Below are positions 8,136 to 17,011 of a stretch of 64,000 nucleotides of DNA, piece by piece. The notes under the pieces were generated by a model. It made no database searches and was not told the origin of the DNA. It was given only the letters and a program-made list of their open reading frames with translations. A program made the position numbers and the translations under genes. Positions within the stretch are counted from its first letter, which is position 1, and every line of letters starts with the position of its first letter. This stretch comes from Dokdonia sp. Dokd-P16. GTDB taxonomy: Bacteria > Bacteroidota > Bacteroidia > Flavobacteriales > Flavobacteriaceae. Location of the stretch: positions 2,417,001 to 2,481,000 of the forward strand of contig NZ_CP029151.1 of the NCBI RefSeq assembly GCF_003095655.1, in the 5' to 3' direction.

Positions 8136-9110
8136 TTACATATCTAGTAGGTAAGCAAAGATTAATGGCGCTACAATAGTAGCATCACTCTCTATGATAA
8201 ACTTAGGAGTATCCATATCTAGTTTTCCCCAAGTGATTTTTTCATTAGGTACCGCTCCAGAGTAAGATCCATAACTAGTAGTTGAGTCACTTATCTGGCA
8301 GAAATAGCTCCAGAAAGGAGTTTCTGTACGTTCCATATCTTGGTAAAGCATAGGCACTACACAAATAGGGAAATCTCCTGCGATACCTCCACCTATCTGG
8401 AAGAAACCTATTCCTTTTTCTGAGTTTGCTGTATACCAGTCTGCAAGGAATGTCATGTACTCAATTCCAGACTTCATAGTCGTAGCTTTAAGTTCGCCTT
8501 TCATCACGTAGCTCGCAAAGATGTTACCCATAGTACTATCTTCCCAACCTGGGCAAATGATAGGTAGGTTTGCCTCTGCAGCTGCATACATCCAGCTATC
8601 CTTAATATCTATCTCGTAGTACTGCTCTAATACTCCAGAAAGTAACAGTTTGTACATGTACTCATGCGGTAAATAACGCTCACCAGCAGCCTCTGCATCT
8701 TGCCATATTTTTACAATATGTTCTTGAATACGACGAAAAGCTTCTTCTTCTGGAATACACGTATCTGTAACACGGTTAAGTCCTTTTTCTAGTAAATCCC
8801 ACTCATCTTGAGGAGTAAGATCTCTATAGTTAGGCACACGCTTGTAATGGCTGTGAGCTACAAGATTCATGATATCTTCTTCAAGGTTTGCACCTGTACA
8901 AGAAATGATATGCACTTTTTTCTGGCGTATCATCTCTGCAAAGATTTTTCCTATCTCTGCGGTACTCATTGCTCCAGCAAGAGAAACAAGCATTTTTGAT
9001 CCCTTTTCTAGTTGTGCTTCATACCCTTTGGCAGCATCTACGAGAGCAGCTGAGTTAAAGTGTAAGTAGTACTTCTCAATAAATTGTGATATTGCTCCTT
9101 TATTAGTCAT
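8136..9110 (-). CDS. Deoxyhypusine-synthase-like protein
   Basis: The 324-residue protein carries the deoxyhypusine synthase fold. SLAGAMSTAEIG is the NAD-binding start, SCTGANLEED follows, and ITWGKL near the C-terminus holds the lysine (K296) that matches the catalytic lysine in the eukaryotic VSWGK motif. Bacteria lack eIF5A, so the natural reaction must differ, for example transferring the aminobutyl group of spermidine or putrescine to a small amine such as in homospermidine formation. It overlaps the agmatinase gene by 8 nt and lies in a polyamine operon, which supports a role in polyamine synthesis. The exact product is an inference. Confidence 0.8.
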   Translation of the reverse strand: MTNKGAISQFIEKYYLHFNSAALVDAAKGYEAQLEKGSKMLVSLAGAMSTAEIGKIFAEMIRQKKVHIISCTGANLEEDIMNLVAHSHYKRVPNYRDLTPQDEWDLLEKGLNRVTDTCIPEEEAFRRIQEHIVKIWQDAEAAGERYLPHEYMYKLLLSGVLEQYYEIDIKDSWMYAAAEANLPIICPGWEDSTMGNIFASYVMKGELKATTMKSGIEYMTFLADWYTANSEKGIGFFQIGGGIAGDFPICVVPMLYQDMERTETPFWSYFCQISDSTTSYGSYSGAVPNEKITWGKLDMDTPKFIIESDATIVAPLIFAYLLDM

Positions 9111-10032
9111 TATAATCGTCTTCTTCTTGATTAACTTTTTTGCTTTTTTCTTGTAATCCGCTTACTTCATAGTCTTCTCCAGCATCTTCTTGCTCAAACT
9201 TATAGCTAAGCATTTTGTAGTATAATTTTGCCGCTGCAAACTCAGAAGGCTTGCTATTTCCATTAGGGCAAAGCTCTACAATATCAAAACCTACAACATT
9301 CTTCTCTGCAAACACGCGACGTAAGAAGTCTAGCGTTTCATACCAGAATAAACCTCCAGGTTCTGGAGTTCCTGTAGCTGATAGTACTGATGGATCAAAG
9401 GCGTCAAGATCAAATGTAATATATACATTATCTGTCATTGCCTCAATCGCATTGTCCATCCAGTAATCGTCTGTTGCCATCTCGTGAGCAAAGAAAACAT
9501 TCTCTTCATTCATCACTGTTTTTTCTATGGCATCCATACTACGTATTCCTACTTGCACAAGATTTGTAGTTTGGTTTGCTTCATACACAGCGCATGCGTG
9601 ATTACAAGTAGAACCTTCATAAGACTCACGTAAATCTGCATGTGCATCTAGTTGTAATACCGTAAGATTATCAAATGTTTCATTAAATGCGCGAATGGCA
9701 CCTATAGATACAGAATGCTCTCCACCAAACATGGTAACAAACTTGCTACGTTTAATGTTTTTCTTTACAATCTTGTGTACAGCTTCCACCATTGCTTCTG
9801 GTGATGAATTTTCTGTAATAGGATCTGCAAGGTGTATCCCTTGTTTGTAAACTTCGCTTCCTGTTTCAATGTCGTAAAGCTCCATATTTTCAGAAGCATG
9901 TAAAAATGCTTCAGGTCCCTTGTCGGCTCCTTTGCCCCAAGTACTAGTTCCGTCATAAGGAACTGGAAGTAAAACAATTTTAGCTTTTTCAGCTCCTGCA
10001 TATTCTTGTGGTATGCCTGCGTACGTTTTCAT
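9103..10032 (-). CDS. speB: Agmatinase (ureohydrolase family)
   Basis: Hydrolyses agmatine to putrescine and urea in the cytoplasm. The 309-residue protein shows all manganese-ligand motifs of ureohydrolases: GGEHS, QLDAHADLR and TFDLDAFDPS, with GTPEPGG between. The C-terminal 30 residues are charged and extend beyond the core. It lies downstream of arginine decarboxylase and overlaps the next gene by 8 nt. With speA this gives arginine to agmatine to putrescine. Arginase or another guanidino-hydrolase is less likely given the neighbour. Confidence 0.88.
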   Translation of the reverse strand: MKTYAGIPQEYAGAEKAKIVLLPVPYDGTSTWGKGADKGPEAFLHASENMELYDIETGSEVYKQGIHLADPITENSSPEAMVEAVHKIVKKNIKRSKFVTMFGGEHSVSIGAIRAFNETFDNLTVLQLDAHADLRESYEGSTCNHACAVYEANQTTNLVQVGIRSMDAIEKTVMNEENVFFAHEMATDDYWMDNAIEAMTDNVYITFDLDAFDPSVLSATGTPEPGGLFWYETLDFLRRVFAEKNVVGFDIVELCPNGNSKPSEFAAAKLYYKMLSYKFEQEDAGEDYEVSGLQEKSKKVNQEEDDYND

Positions 10033-10126
10033 GGTGATACTAGATGTTAGATGTAAAGTGAGAATGTTGTTTTCTCGGTGTTGTTACTGTTAGTGGTTAT
10101 ATAATTGATTTAATATTTTTTGTTTT

Positions 10127-10141
10127 GCTTTCGCGAAAGCG
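10127..10141. repeat. Palindrome copy 2
   Basis: GCTTTCGCGAAAGC plus G, followed by TA. It lies directly after the speA stop (10145) on the minus strand, between speA and speB. Confidence 0.95.
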
Positions 10142-10144
10142 TAT

Positions 10145-11536
10145 TTAATACCCTAAGATACCTAATAATTGCTCACTCGTTTGCTGCTCTGCAAATACTT
10201 CTGTGGTAATCTCTCCATCTTCATTGCGGTCAATAAGGATGTGTTTAGGAGAAGGCACAAGGCAGTGTTGTAGTCCGCCAAAACCTCCTATAGACTCTTG
10301 ATATGCTCCTGTATTGAAGAAACCTATATAGAGCGGTTTATCTTTTTTATACTTAGGCATATAAATCGCGTTCATGTGCTGCTCGCTGTTATAGTAGTCA
10401 TCACTATCGCAAGTAAGACCACCCAATAACACACGCTCATATTCTTCATTCCAGCGGTTTACGGCTAGCATGATAAAACGTTTGTTTATAGCCCAGGTAT
10501 CTGGTAATGTTGTGATAAATGAAGAGTTAATCATGTTCCACTTTTCACGGTCGTTTTGCTGCTTTTGGTAAAGGACTTCATAAATAGCTCCACCGCTTTC
10601 GCCAACAGTAAAGCTGCCAAACTCAGTAAAAATATTAGGCACCTTTACATCTGCATCATCACAAGCTTGTTTGATTTGTGCGATGATCTCATTAATCATG
10701 TATGCATAATCATACTCAAAGGCAAGCGAGTTTTTTATAGGGAAACCTCCACCTATGTTTAAGCTATCAAGTGACGGACAAATCTTTTTGAGATTAATGT
10801 ACACTTTGATACACTTCATGAGCTCGTTCCAGTAATAAGCCGTGTCGCGTATACCAGTGTTTATAAAGAAGTGAAGCATTTTAAGCTCAACCTTCTCGTT
10901 ATTTTTGATCTGGTTATTAAAAAATGGTACAATATTCTTGTAACCTATTCCAAGTCTTGAAGTATAGAATTCAAACTTAGGCTCCTCCTCAGATGCGATA
11001 CGAATTCCTACTTTAAACTTGCCATTAATCTGGTTGCTTAGAAGGTCAATCTCTTCGTAGTTGTCAATTACCGGAATTGCATTTTTGTGCCCATTATTAA
11101 TAAGACGAGCAATGTTTTCTACATACCTCTCACGTTTAAACCCATTGCTTATTACGTATGTATCGTCTGTGATTTTTCCCGCAGCTTTTAAACTCTCTAC
11201 AATATCTATATCAAATGCAGACGAAGTCTCGATATGTATATCATTAGAAAGTGCTTCGTTAAGCACGTGCTTAAAGTGTGAGCTTTTTGTACAGTAGCAA
11301 TAGTTATAACTTCCTTCATAACCATTTGCCTCGATAGCATCTGCAAACCATTTTTTAGCTCGCTGTATGTTATCAGAGATTTTAGGTAAATAAGTAAATT
11401 TAAGTGGTGCTCCGTATTGCTCTACAAGTTTCATAAGGTCTATGCCATGAAACTCTAAGTGGTTTTTATTAAGGTTAAATTCCTCTTGTGGGAAATAATA
11501 CGTCTGCTCGATGAGATCAATGTACTTGGTCTTCAT
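10145..11536 (-). CDS. speA: Biosynthetic arginine decarboxylase (PLP, fold type III)
   Basis: The 463-residue protein belongs to the alanine-racemase-fold decarboxylases. NYCYCTKSSHFKHVL holds the PLP lysine region, NIGGGFPIKNS is the glycine-rich phosphate loop, GGLTCDSDDYY carries the CxxD-type active-site cysteine, and IGFFNTGAYQES follows. Bacteroidota use this short form for arginine decarboxylation to agmatine. The downstream agmatinase supports arginine over diaminopimelate or carboxynorspermidine as substrate. It is the first gene of the polyamine unit and has 113 nt to speB, so a second promoter there is possible. A GGGGA-GATA-TCCCC hairpin lies about 40 nt upstream of the start. 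Confidence 0.85.
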   Translation of the reverse strand: MKTKYIDLIEQTYYFPQEEFNLNKNHLEFHGIDLMKLVEQYGAPLKFTYLPKISDNIQRAKKWFADAIEANGYEGSYNYCYCTKSSHFKHVLNEALSNDIHIETSSAFDIDIVESLKAAGKITDDTYVISNGFKRERYVENIARLINNGHKNAIPVIDNYEEIDLLSNQINGKFKVGIRIASEEEPKFEFYTSRLGIGYKNIVPFFNNQIKNNEKVELKMLHFFINTGIRDTAYYWNELMKCIKVYINLKKICPSLDSLNIGGGFPIKNSLAFEYDYAYMINEIIAQIKQACDDADVKVPNIFTEFGSFTVGESGGAIYEVLYQKQQNDREKWNMINSSFITTLPDTWAINKRFIMLAVNRWNEEYERVLLGGLTCDSDDYYNSEQHMNAIYMPKYKKDKPLYIGFFNTGAYQESIGGFGGLQHCLVPSPKHILIDRNEDGEITTEVFAEQQTSEQLLGILGY

Positions 11537-12136
11537 TAATTAGTTTTAAAAGTGTAAGGTATAAAAGGTACAGAAATAGGGGAGATATCCCCTTTAAGAA
11601 AATGTTAAGTCTATAAACCTCAGATGCGGAAAATAAATACAGTAAAAGGAGAGAATGCAAATTCCTCTAGGCGCTTTATAGCGATATTGATGGTACAAGC
11701 CGGCCATAACATTCGGTTCCCAAATCTTTGGGCAGCTGTTGGATTAGACTTTGTAATCATCCTAAGCCCGAATATGAAATTGTTTTTCATTAAGAGTAGG
11801 CAATAAGCTCGATTGAACAAACTTATTTTGCGCGGCAAACATAAACTCAAATTTTAATTGGTGAAATAGCTTGTCAAGTAATTAACAAATATTTAACTTT
11901 TTAAAATTTGGACGTTATTTATTCAGATTTAAAATCGGCATGTAATTTTTTGATTATGAGCGAGTCATTTTCACAAAATTACTGTTAATAAATAAATTTT
12001 ACGCTCGTTAAATGACAGCCAAATAGGTGTGCCAATCGTTAAACTGTGTTAATCTCAATTTTTTAGGAAACCACTCAAACCTTTTTGAACGTACATATTC
12101 AAAACAATAATCAATTTAACTTTTAAAATTACGTTT
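11537..12136. other. 600-nt intergenic region between divergent genes
   Basis: No convincing gene. Both strands hold short open frames around 11620-11850, but they lie on top of each other and resemble nothing I know. A patch at about 11695-11765 is less AT-rich than its surroundings and contains a tight hairpin (CCCAAA TC TTTGGG, 11719-11732) and a GCCGGC. The right half is very AT-rich and probably holds the promoter of the 12137 lipoprotein gene. A GGGGA/TCCCC stem at about 11579-11592 sits in the speA leader. Confidence 0.5.
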
Positions 12137-13165
12137 ATGAAATCAATAAAAATTTGTGGATTACTTTTAGGAGCAGCATTTGTAGCTGCAAGCTGTTCAT
12201 CTGATGATGAAGGAGGGGCAACTGTTGTAACTGCAGATTCACGTGCAGAACTTTATGCATCAAGTAATAGTGATGGTGATGTAACAGTATATGACGTGAG
12301 AGACACATCAAATATTACAGCTGCTAGCTTTGGAACAGTTTCTACAGATGCAGAAGGTATCTATTATGATGGTTCTAGTGATGAGGTAACTCAGGCATCT
12401 AGATCAGGATTACAATTAAACGCTTACGGAAACGTACTTCTTTCTACTGCAGGTATTAATCTTACTGCAACTTTGAGTAGTAATGCAGTATTAGTAAGTC
12501 CACGTGACCTAGCTGTAAATGGTGATCTTTATGTAGTTGCAGATAACGCAGACGTAGATGGAAACCCAGACACTGCAGACGGTAGAATATTTATTTTCCA
12601 GAAAACAAATGGCGAATTTACTCTAAGAAATACAGTAACTACTGATTTTGCATTATGGGGAATCGAGTTTGTAGGAGATAATCTTTATGCTGTAGTAGAT
12701 AAAACATCTGACGTAGCAGTATTTGCAAACTTTACAGCTACAAATACAGCAGATGCAGCAATCACACCAACTAAGAGAATTACTATAGAAGGTATTGTAA
12801 GAACACACGGTATTGCAGAGAGCAATGGTACAATGATTCTTACAGATGTAGGAGATGCAGCATCAGATACTGACGGTGGTTTCCACGTGATTTCAAACTT
12901 TGAGTCTAAATTTGCAGCAGTAGCAAACGGAGAAACTCTTGCAGTAGCAGGAAATCAAGTACGTGTAGCTGGAGCAGCTACCTTCTTAGGTAACCCGGTA
13001 GCAGCAGAGTATGATGCAGTAAACGATATCGTTTATATTGCAGAGAGAGCTAATGCAGGCGGTAGAGTACTTGCTTATGCAAATGTACAGGCAGGTGGAG
13101 ATCTTGCCCCAACAGTAAACAACGAATTAGAAGGAGCTTCATCTTTGTATTTATACCAAGAGTAG
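12137..13165 (+). CDS. Lipoprotein with repeated beta structure, function unknown
   Basis: The 342-residue protein starts with a lipoprotein signal (KICGLLLGAAFVAASC) followed by SSDDEGG, the acidic stretch often seen after the lipobox in surface-exposed Bacteroidota lipoproteins. The mature part repeats patterns such as GDLYVVAD, DNLYAVVDKTSDVAVF and NDIVYIAERANAGGRVLAYANV, spaced like blades of a beta-propeller (NHL or SMP-30 type). No catalytic residues are evident. The codon use (many GCA and GTA) suggests high expression. It forms its own unit, with a long upstream gap and a strong terminator. Confidence 0.7.
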   Translation: MKSIKICGLLLGAAFVAASCSSDDEGGATVVTADSRAELYASSNSDGDVTVYDVRDTSNITAASFGTVSTDAEGIYYDGSSDEVTQASRSGLQLNAYGNVLLSTAGINLTATLSSNAVLVSPRDLAVNGDLYVVADNADVDGNPDTADGRIFIFQKTNGEFTLRNTVTTDFALWGIEFVGDNLYAVVDKTSDVAVFANFTATNTADAAITPTKRITIEGIVRTHGIAESNGTMILTDVGDAASDTDGGFHVISNFESKFAAVANGETLAVAGNQVRVAGAATFLGNPVAAEYDAVNDIVYIAERANAGGRVLAYANVQAGGDLAPTVNNELEGASSLYLYQE

Positions 13166-13182
13166 TAGTCACATAATTCCAT

Positions 13183-13218
13183 AAAAAAACCCTCAAGAGA
13201 AATCTTGAGGGTTTTTTT
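13183..13218. terminator. Strong bidirectional terminator
   Basis: CCCTCAAGA (13190-13198) pairs with TCTTGAGGG (13203-13211) around a GAAA tetraloop. Seven A precede and seven T follow, so it serves both the 12137 gene and the convergent yebC gene. Confidence 0.9.
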
Positions 13219-13231
13219 ATGCGTTGTAATT

Positions 13232-13960
13232 TTATTCTTCTTCCTCTGCATTAGCTTGCATAGTAGAGAATACATTCTGTACGTCATCATCTTCATCAAG
13301 CTTATCAATAAGCTTGTTTACATCTGCCTCTTCCTCTGGAGTAAGTTGCTTAGTTACTTGTGGTATGCGGTCAAAACCAGATTCTAAGATCTCAATCCCT
13401 TTTTCTTCAAGGGCGCTTTGTATCGCTCCGTAGCTTTCAAAAGGCGCATAGATATGTATCCCGTCTTCGTCTTCAAATACTTCTTCGGCACCAAAGTCTA
13501 TAAACTCAAGTTCTATCTCTTCTACATCTTGTCCCTCTGCATTCACGCGGAAGGTACAAGTGTGGTCAAACATAAAAACTACAGACCCAGACGTACCTAG
13601 ATTACCGTCACATTTATTAAAAGCAGCTCTCACATTTGCCACCGTACGTGTGTTATTATCTGTAGCGGTTTCTACAAGTATGGCGATACCATGCTGTGCA
13701 TAACCTTCAAAGATTACCTCTTTATAATCGCCTTGGCTCTTATCTGATGCTCTTTTAATAGCACGTTCTACGTTATCCTTAGGCATGTTTACCGCCTTAG
13801 CATTCTGTATTACCGCACGCAGTCTTGAGTTTGAGTCAGGATCTGGACCACCTTCTTTAACGGCCATTACAATATCCTTTCCTATACGTGTAAACGCTTT
13901 AGACATTGCGCTCCAGCGCTTCATTTTACGTGCTTTTCTAAACTCAAATGCTCTTCCCAT
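13232..13960 (-). CDS. YebC/PmpR family transcription/translation factor
   Basis: The 242-residue protein has the family start MGRAFEFRKARKMKRW, then MSKAFTRIGKDI and PDSNSRLRAVIQNAKAVNMPKDNVERAIKRA, and the conserved YEGYGP-like stretch is here FEGYAQHGIAILVETATDNNTRT. YebC-type proteins act in the cytoplasm, as DNA-binding regulators or as helpers of ribosomes stalled at difficult peptide stretches. The C-terminus is very acidic (EEEADVNKL...EEEE). The gene is alone. Degenerate palindrome-like sequence (TTTCGCGTAAGC) follows its start at about 13980. Confidence 0.9.
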   Translation of the reverse strand: MGRAFEFRKARKMKRWSAMSKAFTRIGKDIVMAVKEGGPDPDSNSRLRAVIQNAKAVNMPKDNVERAIKRASDKSQGDYKEVIFEGYAQHGIAILVETATDNNTRTVANVRAAFNKCDGNLGTSGSVVFMFDHTCTFRVNAEGQDVEEIELEFIDFGAEEVFEDEDGIHIYAPFESYGAIQSALEEKGIEILESGFDRIPQVTKQLTPEEEADVNKLIDKLDEDDDVQNVFSTMQANAEEEE

Positions 13961-14100
13961 GTATATAAAGTAATAGATATTTTCGCGTAAGCAAAAATCT
14001 CCTTTTTAATAATAGTGTAATTAAAAACGCGATCAATACAAATAGTATTGACCGCGGTAAAAATATGAAATCGGTTGATTTCTTTAAAATTTATAGTCCT

Positions 14101-14382
14101 TTATGCGCCTAAAATATCATCTATAGCAGCTGCAAGGTCAAAATCCTTTTCTGTAACACCATCTGCATCGTGTGTGTTAAGAGAGATTTCTAGCTCATTA
14201 TACGTGTTTGTCCAGGTAGGGTGGTGATCCATTTTCTCACACTCAAAGGCAATACGCGTCATGGTTGCAAACACCTCGCGGAAGTTCTCAAACTCAATCG
14301 TGGTGTGTATTGCGTTATCGTCATACTCCCAGTCTGGAAAATCTTCTAGTCTATTGTTGATTTGATCGTCTGTAAGTTTCAT
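14101..14382 (-). CDS. phhB: 4a-hydroxytetrahydrobiopterin dehydratase (pterin-4a-carbinolamine dehydratase)
   Basis: The 93-residue protein has family length and the key signature EKMDHHPTWTNTYNELEISLNTHDADGVTEKDFDLA, with the catalytic HHP. It dehydrates 4a-hydroxy-tetrahydropterin made by aromatic amino-acid hydroxylases. No hydroxylase gene lies nearby. A palindrome copy lies 39 nt upstream of its start. Confidence 0.9.
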   Translation of the reverse strand: MKLTDDQINNRLEDFPDWEYDDNAIHTTIEFENFREVFATMTRIAFECEKMDHHPTWTNTYNELEISLNTHDADGVTEKDFDLAAAIDDILGA

Positions 14383-14421
14383 ATGCTTGTTTTTAAAGTG
14401 CTAGATAAAGATAGATAATTA

Positions 14422-14435
14422 CGCTTTCGCGAAAA
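14422..14435. repeat. Palindrome copy 3 (asymmetric right arm)
   Basis: ACGCTTTCGCGAAAATG, in which the right arm is GAAAAT instead of GAAAGC. It lies in the gap between phhB and the 14475 gene. Confidence 0.9.
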
Positions 14436-14474
14436 TGGGATTTCGATTAAATATTTGTTAAGGCATTTATCTAG

Positions 14475-14972
14475 TTATAGCAGTCTAAACTTTATTCTAT
14501 CCATTAATCGCCAGTTGTCTTTTATTTTGATAGATTTTCTTAAAATCACTTCAAAATCAACGTCATTACTGTTGCATACTAGAATTATATCTGCCATCTC
14601 AACAGGAATCTTGTTATCTCCTTGAGGTTCATGGTGTACCGTCTGTAACTGGATGTCTTGCCATTGCACGTTAAAGGCAGTTCCCTTTCTTAAAACTTCT
14701 TGAAAATCTTTTGCTGCTTCTGTTTTAAAGTTGGCTATTATAGTTGCTACCTCAGGGATGTTTTCACTGGAATTTGCTTGTACTATTGGGATGAGGTATA
14801 AGAGCTCCTCTTTAGTAGCCAGACTTTCAATGACCTTTGTTTCATCTTGGCTTTTCAGCGCAGAGAAGATGTTCTTGACAAGCGTTGTTTTTTCAAAATT
14901 TTCTTGTGCAGTGGCAGTATGAAATGCAAATAAGGTTATTACAAGAAGAACTGTTTGTAGGGAATTTTTCAT
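14475..14972 (-). CDS. Exported protein, DUF4783-like
   Basis: The 165-residue protein has a signal peptide cut after TATAQ. The mature part looks like a small alpha+beta (NTF2-like) fold: LVKNIFSALKSQDETKVIESLATKEELLYLI, then an ending IKIKDNWRLMDRIKFRLL. I recall DUF4783 proteins of this size and pattern in Bacteroidota, with unknown function. It probably acts in the periplasm. It is flanked by palindrome copies on both sides. Confidence 0.55.
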   Translation of the reverse strand: MKNSLQTVLLVITLFAFHTATAQENFEKTTLVKNIFSALKSQDETKVIESLATKEELLYLIPIVQANSSENIPEVATIIANFKTEAAKDFQEVLRKGTAFNVQWQDIQLQTVHHEPQGDNKIPVEMADIILVCNSNDVDFEVILRKSIKIKDNWRLMDRIKFRLL

Positions 14973-15012
14973 TGATGAGATGAGGTGATTTGTTGTGTGT
15001 GATAATTAGTTA

Positions 15013-15026
15013 CGCTTTCGCGAAAA
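15013..15026. repeat. Palindrome copy 4 (asymmetric right arm)
   Basis: TACGCTTTCGCGAAAATAG, about 40 nt upstream of the 14972 start codon on the minus strand. Same GAAAAT variant as copy 3. Confidence 0.9.
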
Positions 15027-15133
15027 TAGGGAATTGGGGTTGATTGGGGTGAGAAAGAAATATTTGTAATTAAAAATGCAAAGGAACTTTATAGAATCAT
15101 TAAAGACTAGCTAACTTTTTTCAAAATCACCAT

Positions 15134-15730
15134 CTAAGGTTGTTGTTCTAAAAATCTCTGTATTTCTAATTCAAAATTAGGGTTGCTTGGTCTCAAGTTA
15201 GAATTGCTTAGAATTTCTCCTTTGGCAGATATAATCACATATTTAGGAAGCGCTATTAAAATCATTTTGCTTCCATCTATTTTATGTTTTGAGTACAGAT
15301 AAGAAAAAAATGGTTCATCTTCTTGCATTCCAAACCAGTAATTATTCCCGCTCCATTTTTTTTCAATCACATACTTTTTCCACTCATCAAAACTATCGTC
15401 TACAGAAATAGAAATAAATGTCGCATTTGTGTTTTTATATTTTTGAGCGATCTCTTTAAAAATTGGAGCTTCGGTTAAGCAGGGAGCACACCAAGTTGCC
15501 CAAAAATCTATAGCTAGAAGTTTTCCTTTAAAAGAATTAATATCAATACTAGTATTGTTTATGTTTTGTATCGTTCCGTTCGGGCTTTGTTTTCCTTCTA
15601 ATACAGAATCTATTTTTTCTGCCTTTGTAAGCGAAGTAACTATAGTTTGATCCTGACTTACTTCCACAGGGGTTGCTTTATTGTTACAACTAAAACAAAG
15701 TATTAAAAATGATAAAACTAAAAGTCTCAT
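15134..15730 (-). CDS. TlpA-like thiol-disulfide oxidoreductase, lipoprotein
   Basis: The 198-residue protein has a lipoprotein signal (LLVLSFLILCFSC) followed by a thioredoxin-like domain of the TlpA/ResA type. The redox motif is WATWCAPC and the cis-proline region is ALPKYVII. It is anchored in the envelope and likely reduces or isomerises disulfides, for example in c-type cytochrome maturation or repair. It stands alone on the minus strand. It resembles the C-terminal domain of the 26567-28015 protein, but lacks the long N-terminal region. Confidence 0.82.
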   Translation of the reverse strand: MRLLVLSFLILCFSCNNKATPVEVSQDQTIVTSLTKAEKIDSVLEGKQSPNGTIQNINNTSIDINSFKGKLLAIDFWATWCAPCLTEAPIFKEIAQKYKNTNATFISISVDDSFDEWKKYVIEKKWSGNNYWFGMQEDEPFFSYLYSKHKIDGSKMILIALPKYVIISAKGEILSNSNLRPSNPNFELEIQRFLEQQP

Positions 15731-15753
15731 AAGGTTTGCTTTTGAACTATTTG

Positions 15754-15769
15754 CGCTTTCGCGAAAGCG
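15754..15769. repeat. Palindrome copy 5
   Basis: Perfect CGCTTTCGCGAAAGCG preceded by G and followed by TAAA. It lies 24 nt upstream of the TlpA-like start. Confidence 0.95.
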
Positions 15770-15936
15770 TAAAACAAAACAGTTGTAATGATATCTAATG
15801 TATTGTTTAATAGCTTCTCAAAACGAAACTACAAAGTCTTTTTAATAAATCACTACGGATTTCCGCATGGTGATGTCTAAAGTGTAAAAAAAAATGTCAA
15901 ATTGAATATTTAGAATCCTGTAAATAGGGTGCACAA

Positions 15937-16009
15937 AAAAGCCGTAGCCAAAACATTTGTTTCTTATCCTAAACTTATAGATAAGGAGCATGTCTCGACT
16001 ACGGCTTTT
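15937..16009 (-). terminator. Branched hairpin terminator after the hydrolase gene
   Basis: AAAAGCCGTAG (15937-15947) pairs with CTACGGCTTTT (15999-16009), with an inner CTTATC/GATAAG stem. On the minus strand the outer stem ends in TTTTTT. It lies 11 nt after the stop of the 16020-16994 gene. The outer stem is close in sequence to the hairpin at 17012-17046. Confidence 0.7.
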
Positions 16010-16019
16010 GCTTAATCTT

Positions 16020-16994
16020 TTATCTAAGTGTCTTCATAAATTCCCTCACCTTTTTAATGATTGCTTCTCCTTCTTCTTCAAGAGCAAAGTGTCCTGTGTC
16101 GTAAATGTTGTAATCAATATTTTTTACATCTTTTTTAAATGCTGCAGCACCACTTTCTGGAAAGAAGGCATCATTTTTACCCCACACCACTAACAATGGT
16201 GGCTGGTGATCTCTCAAGTACTGCTGCCACTGTGGATATAACTTCACATTGTTTTGATAGTCATAAAACAAATCAAGATTTACTTGATGAGCATTAGGCC
16301 TTGATAACCTCAAGTAATCTAGATGGTAACTATCTGGATCTACAGTTGCTATATCTCTCACACCATGTGTGTATTGCCATTTAAGACCTTCTAGAGTAAA
16401 TGCTGGTCGCAAAGCTTGTTCTGTTTGTGCATTTCTATCTTTCCAAAGTGCTTTGATATCTTTCCAAGCATCTCCTAGACCTTCTTCATAGGCATTTCCA
16501 TTTTGGGTGATGATTGCTGTAATTCTTTCAGGATGTGCGGTTGCAAGTCTAAAACCTATAGGCGCTCCATAATCTTGAACCATGATTGCATAGGAATTAA
16601 TATTTTTCTTCTCTAAAAAAGCATTTATAGTTTTTGAGATATTATCAAAACTATACGTGTATTCTTTTGGGCTAGGGAAGTCACTATTCCCAAAACCTGG
16701 ATAGTCTGGAGCGATGAGATAAAACTCATCAGATAATTCTTTGAGTACTTTTCTATATTGAAAAGAGGAAGCAGGAAAACCGTGTAGTAACACAATAGCT
16801 GGATTTAAAGAGTCGCCAGCCTCACGGTATGCGATGTTTACACCATCTATTTCTAATGATTTATACTTGACGGCTGTGCGATTATCAAGTTTATTATAGT
16901 TTGTTGTTTCTTGTTTTGCTGTGGCGGTTGTCGGACTTTCTTGACAAGAAAGCGTCAGAAAAAAAATGCTGACAAGTAGTATAAGATTTTTCAT
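16020..16994 (-). CDS. Alpha/beta-hydrolase lipoprotein, epoxide-hydrolase-like
   Basis: A lipoprotein signal (NLILLVSIFFLTLSC) is followed by an alpha/beta-hydrolase. Its HGFP oxyanion motif, a nucleophile elbow with aspartate instead of serine (MVQDYGAPIG), acid in GKNDAF and histidine in TGHFALE fit epoxide hydrolases and haloalkane dehalogenases. The HGxP motif favours epoxide hydrolase. I start at the ATG at 16994, where the signal peptide begins. The protein should sit in the envelope, unusual for cytoplasmic relatives. It lies 72 nt downstream of the SDR gene, with a hairpin between, and so may be partly under the same TetR control. Substrate unknown. Confidence 0.78.
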   Translation of the reverse strand: MKNLILLVSIFFLTLSCQESPTTATAKQETTNYNKLDNRTAVKYKSLEIDGVNIAYREAGDSLNPAIVLLHGFPASSFQYRKVLKELSDEFYLIAPDYPGFGNSDFPSPKEYTYSFDNISKTINAFLEKKNINSYAIMVQDYGAPIGFRLATAHPERITAIITQNGNAYEEGLGDAWKDIKALWKDRNAQTEQALRPAFTLEGLKWQYTHGVRDIATVDPDSYHLDYLRLSRPNAHQVNLDLFYDYQNNVKLYPQWQQYLRDHQPPLLVVWGKNDAFFPESGAAAFKKDVKNIDYNIYDTGHFALEEEGEAIIKKVREFMKTLR

Positions 16995-17011
16995 AATTAT
17001 AATGTAATAGA

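Noticed and set aside
11620-11850. Short overlapping open frames on both strands in the speA-12137 gap
   Set aside because: They lie on top of each other, have no recognisable domain and no signal or start context; treated as chance.
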